Source: Actinomycetota bacterium (GTDB lineage: Bacteria > Actinomycetota > Thermoleophilia > Solirubrobacterales > 70-9). Taken from it: 7,845 bases of DNA. The notes beneath the pieces were generated by a model. It worked only from the letters and a program-made list of their open reading frames with translations. It made no database searches and had not been told where the DNA came from. The translations under genes and the position numbers were made by a program. Within the stretch, counting starts at the first letter, position 1; every line of letters starts with the position of its first letter. The stretch covers positions 1,248-9,092 of the forward strand of contig VAYL01000068.1 of the NCBI GenBank assembly GCA_005884305.1, read 5' to 3'. Of the stretch, positions 5,683 through 7,845 are shown piece by piece.

Positions 5683-6091
5683 TTGTTACGGGCCGCTCGC
5701 CCGGTTAGGCTGGCGCTCGCTGCGATCGCGACGCTGGCGGTTGGCGTCGGCTCAGCATCCGCAGGCCAAGCACTATTCGACGAAGATCCTGGTCGGGGAC
5801 TTCACCGGCACGACGCAGGACGGATTGCTCGACGGGGCCCTCGGAACGAACAGCAAGTGCCTCGGTCCACGGCTGATGCGGGTGTCCAAGAACACCGACT
5901 CTGGGTTCCAGGTGGTCGACCAGGACTACTCGAGCGCCCACGGTGCCTGGGCATTCCGGGGCAATTTCAGTCCATTCCCGGCGCACCTGAAGGTCGAGGT
6001 CGCAAAGGCGAAGCTCCGCAATCGCAGGGGTGACGTCGTTGCAGTCTCCGAGCCGGCCGTCGTGAGATTCACGCTCACGCCTGTCGCCTAG
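5683..6091 (+). CDS. Small secreted protein of unknown function, reading frame broken by one extra base
   Basis: A TTG at 5683, nine bases after AGGG, opens a frame that encodes a clean Sec signal peptide: basic start (RAARPVR), hydrophobic core LALAAIATLAVGVG and an SASA cleavage site after residue 27. The protein-like continuation (about 5765-6091: AKHYSTKILVGDFTG, then TNSKCLGPRLMRV, GAWAFRGNF and AVVRFTLTPVA) lies in the next frame. Total length is 409 bases, one more than a whole number of codons, so one extra base near 5755-5775 would explain both halves; the restored protein would have 135 residues. The mature part has alternating hydrophobic residues and a single Cys, suggesting a small beta-sandwich, but I do not recognise the family. 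It could be a sequencing error, a pseudogene or, less likely, a shifted product; no slippery site is visible. Confidence 0.6.
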
Positions 6092-6140
6092 AGGGCCGGG
6101 TCCGACTCGCGCACTGCTGCGTCGGTCATCAAGGCTTGGT

Positions 6141-6167
6141 CGCCGGGCGCCCCACGGGCGTCCGGCG
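6141..6167. terminator. Strong hairpin between convergent genes, likely bidirectional terminator
   Basis: CGCCGGGCGCCC (6141-6152) and GGGCGTCCGGCG (6156-6167) form 12 base pairs, one of them G-T, around a 3-base loop. It sits between the stop of the secreted-protein gene (plus, 6091) and the stop of the 35-residue ORF (minus, 6190), 23-50 bases from each. There is no T-run on either strand, typical of high-GC hosts. Confidence 0.5.
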
Positions 6168-6189
6168 CTCAGGCGTTCTGAACGGCCGC

Positions 6190-6297
6190 CTACTTCTTGC
6201 GACGCCGTCTGCTGCGAGAGAGATCGCGAATCGCGTAGCCAGCCTGCGCCGCGATCATCGCGTCGAGCGCGCCAAACCCAAGGACAACTGGAGACAT
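6190..6297 (-). CDS. Unrecognised 35-residue ORF with perfect Shine-Dalgarno sequence
   Basis: AAGGAGGT (6310 to 6303) is followed after 5 bases by ATG at 6297 and an open frame ending in TAG at 6190. The product starts MSPVVLGFGALDAMIAAQ, continues AGYAIRDL and ends SRSRRRRKK. The first ~23 residues are mostly small and hydrophobic, with a single Asp, and could form one weak membrane-associated helix; the last ~12 are strongly basic. This suggests a small membrane-anchored or nucleic-acid-binding peptide, but no family is recognised. It follows the rfbG-like gene by about 100 bases in the same direction; that gap includes an AT-rich patch (about 6366-6382) that may hold a promoter. The ribosome binding site is the best in the window, the main reason for calling a gene this short. 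Confidence 0.55.
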   Translation of the reverse strand: MSPVVLGFGALDAMIAAQAGYAIRDLSRSRRRRKK

Positions 6298-6398
6298 GTG
6301 GTACCTCCTTCGTCGACCACTTCCATTATTCGTCGCAAAGCGGCGGATTCCGCTCTGCATGCGAGGTTTTACGAATTAATTAGGCGGGTCGAGCGGGG

Positions 6399-7366
6399 CT
6401 ATGCAACCGCCGTGGGAGCCCTCGCCTCCGGGTGCTCCCGATACCACTCGATCGTGCGCCGCAGGCCCTCCTCGAGGTCAACATTCGGCTCCCATCCGAG
6501 GACGTCGCGGATCTTCGCCGGGTCCACGTATTGGCGGTCGATCTCACCCGCCGGATTGCCCGCGCCGAGGATCGCGGGCTCAACGTCCGTGCCCGCCAGG
6601 CGCGCGATCATCGCGACGACCTCGCCGACCGGATGCGGCCGGCCTCCACCCGCGTTGAATGCCTCGCCGCGCACATCCTCCCGATCGAGGCCGTCGGCGA
6701 TCGCGAGGTAGGCGGCGGCTGCATCCTCGACGTAGAGGAAGTCCCTCTGAGGCGAGCCGTCTGAGCGAAGAACGGGCGCCCGACCGTCGAGCGCAGCGCT
6801 CACCGCCTCCGGGATCAGCCGGCTGAAGTTAGTGTCCCCTCCCCCATAGATGTTCGCGAACCGCGTCACCGCCACGGGCAGCCCATACGACGGCCAGTAG
6901 CTGCGGGCGAGGAGATCGGCGGCCGCCTTGCTTGCCTCGTACGGCGCGGTTGGTCGCAGCGGGAAGTCCTCGCGGTACGGCAGCTCCTCGTGGGCGCCGT
7001 AGGCCTTGTCGGAGGAGGCGACGACGACGCGCTCCACCCCAGTCTCCCGGCAGCCCTCCAGAACGATCCAGGTGCCGCGTACATTCGTCTCAAACGTCGC
7101 CGCCGGCGACGCCGCGGCAGGTCCCACGAGCGTCTGGGCGGCGAGGTGAAAGACGGTGTAGATCTCATGCTCCGTGAGCATTCGGCGAACGAGCTCGGCG
7201 TCGAGCAGATCCCCCTCGACCTCTTTGACCTCGTCCCGGATTCCCAGCAGCTCGAGCGCGCGCCGCGGTCAAGCGACACGACTCGGTCGCCTCGGTCACG
7301 AAGCTGCTTGCAGATCCAAGCGCCCAGGAACCCGCGGCCGCCCGTGACCAGCGCGCTACCGGGCAC
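6399..7366 (-). CDS. rfbG: CDP-glucose 4,6-dehydratase-like NAD-dependent sugar dehydratase, broken by one missing base
   Basis: An extended short-chain dehydrogenase that would turn CDP-glucose into CDP-4-keto-6-deoxyglucose. The GTG at 7366, overlapping rfbF by 11 bases, encodes the NAD-binding start SALVTGGRGFLGAWI (GGxGFxG). The rest lies in another frame: FHLAAQTLVG, SPAATFETNVRGTW, VVVASSDKAYG, the catalytic Tyr and Lys in PYEASK (Y143, K147 of the restored protein), ANIYGGGD and RSDGSPQRDFLYVEDA. The total of 968 bases is one short of 323 codons. A lost base in the GC-only run at 7256-7267 restores ...SLDRGRALELLG... and a normal 322-residue enzyme. Without it, the downstream frame's first ATG is 7181, giving 260 residues without the NAD loop. 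Substrate is inferred mainly from the rfbF neighbour; another NDP-hexose dehydratase or epimerase is possible. Confidence 0.78.
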
Positions 7367-7845
7367 CTGCGTCCGCGGCCGGGGTCCGCTCCCATACAGC
7401 CCAGGGCGCGTCTCCGGCAGCCCAGAGGTCGTTGAGCGTCACGGCGTCCTTATAGGTGTCCATGCAGTCCCAGAATCCGGTGTGCCGGAAGGCATGGAGC
7501 TCGCCGTCGGCGGCCAGCCGGCGAAGCGGTGTGTTCTCGAGGACGCTGTCCTCCTCGAGGTACTCCAGAAATCCCGGTTCGAACACGAAGAAGCCGCCGT
7601 TCACCCACTGCTCGAGCCGGGGCTTCTCCTCGAATGCGAGCACGCGGTCGTCCTCGTCGAGCTGGGTCACTCCGAACTGACCCCGCGGCCGGACCACGGT
7701 CACGGTGGCGAGCCCCCGGTGTCCGCGATGGAACGCGCCGAGCGCGGCGAGATCAATGTCAGCCACACCGTCCGCGTAGGTCAGCGAGAACGTCCCCTCC
7801 CTCAGGCGATCCGCCGCCAGGCAGACCCTGCCACCCGTGGGCGTG
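7356..7845 (-). CDS. rfbF: Glucose-1-phosphate cytidylyltransferase, C-terminal part (runs off window)
   Basis: This enzyme makes CDP-glucose from CTP and glucose-1-phosphate, the entry to CDP-linked deoxysugars. The visible 162 residues correspond to the last two thirds of the ~257-residue family. They show TPTGGRV, TFSLTYADGVADIDLAAL (the metal-binding Asp region, usually YGDGV, here YADGV), AFHRGH, ATVTVVRPRGQFG, AFEEKP, NGGFFVFEPGFLEYL and GFWDCMDTYKDA. The reading frame is intact to the TAG at 7356. It overlaps the next gene's GTG start by 11 bases, so the two are probably co-transcribed. The N-terminal nucleotide-binding loop is outside the window. Confidence 0.9.
   Translation of the reverse strand, partial: TPTGGRVCLAADRLREGTFSLTYADGVADIDLAALGAFHRGHRGLATVTVVRPRGQFGVTQLDEDDRVLAFEEKPRLEQWVNGGFFVFEPGFLEYLEEDSVLENTPLRRLAADGELHAFRHTGFWDCMDTYKDAVTLNDLWAAGDAPWAVWERTPAADAGAR

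Noticed and set aside
5741..5780. Programmed ribosomal frameshifting in the secreted protein
   Set aside because: No slippery sequence or downstream pseudoknot is apparent; an indel or sequencing error is the simpler explanation.
6136..6711. Plus-strand open frame of 191 codons over the 35-residue ORF and rfbG
   Set aside because: Ser/Arg/Pro-rich shadow of minus-strand genes with no motif.

Overview
The window is GC-rich bacterial chromosome with short intergenic gaps, overlapping stop/start codons and GTG/TTG starts. Together with the gene families present, this points to a high-GC Actinomycetota bacterium. A Thermoleophilia-type lineage is possible, but that is an impression and not proven by anything here.

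Layout. Bases 1-3291 (minus strand) are a pyrimidine biosynthesis operon transcribed leftward: pyrR, pyrB, pyrC, then the N-terminal part of an isochorismatase-family cysteine hydrolase that leaves the window. pyrR/pyrB and pyrB/pyrC overlap by four bases (ATGA and GTGA). A textbook PyrR-binding stem-loop lies immediately before pyrR, and its 3' strand is the pyrR Shine-Dalgarno sequence. The whole operon therefore probably answers to one translational switch. Bases 3360-4250 (plus) encode an alpha/beta-hydrolase with an aspartate nucleophile. Bases 4251-4547 hold no convincing gene. Bases 4548-5504 (minus) encode ribonuclease Z, divergent from a tRNA-Arg(CCG) gene at 5578-5650 (plus) that does not encode its CCA end. 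Just downstream, a small signal-peptide protein (5683-6091, plus) needs one base removed to read through. It converges, across a strong hairpin, on an unrecognised 35-residue ORF (6190-6297, minus) with a perfect Shine-Dalgarno sequence. Bases 6399-7845 (minus) are the end of a CDP-sugar locus: glucose-1-phosphate cytidylyltransferase (rfbF, partial) followed by a CDP-glucose 4,6-dehydratase-like gene (rfbG) that has lost one base near its N-terminus.

How the genes work together. PyrB and PyrC catalyse consecutive steps of de novo UMP synthesis and PyrR senses the uridine nucleotide product. RNase Z matures tRNA 3' ends, including those of CCA-less tRNAs such as its neighbour. RfbF and RfbG would make CDP-4-keto-6-deoxyglucose for surface glycans.

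The items most worth a second look are the PyrR switch, the hairpin that uses the tRNA 3' end as one arm, the 35-residue ORF, the inverted 7-bp repeats after pyrC, the hydrolase at the end of the pyr operon, and two single-base frame breaks of opposite sign about 1.5 kb apart. No CRISPR array, insertion sequence or phage module was found. I did not recognise a wholly new multi-gene system.
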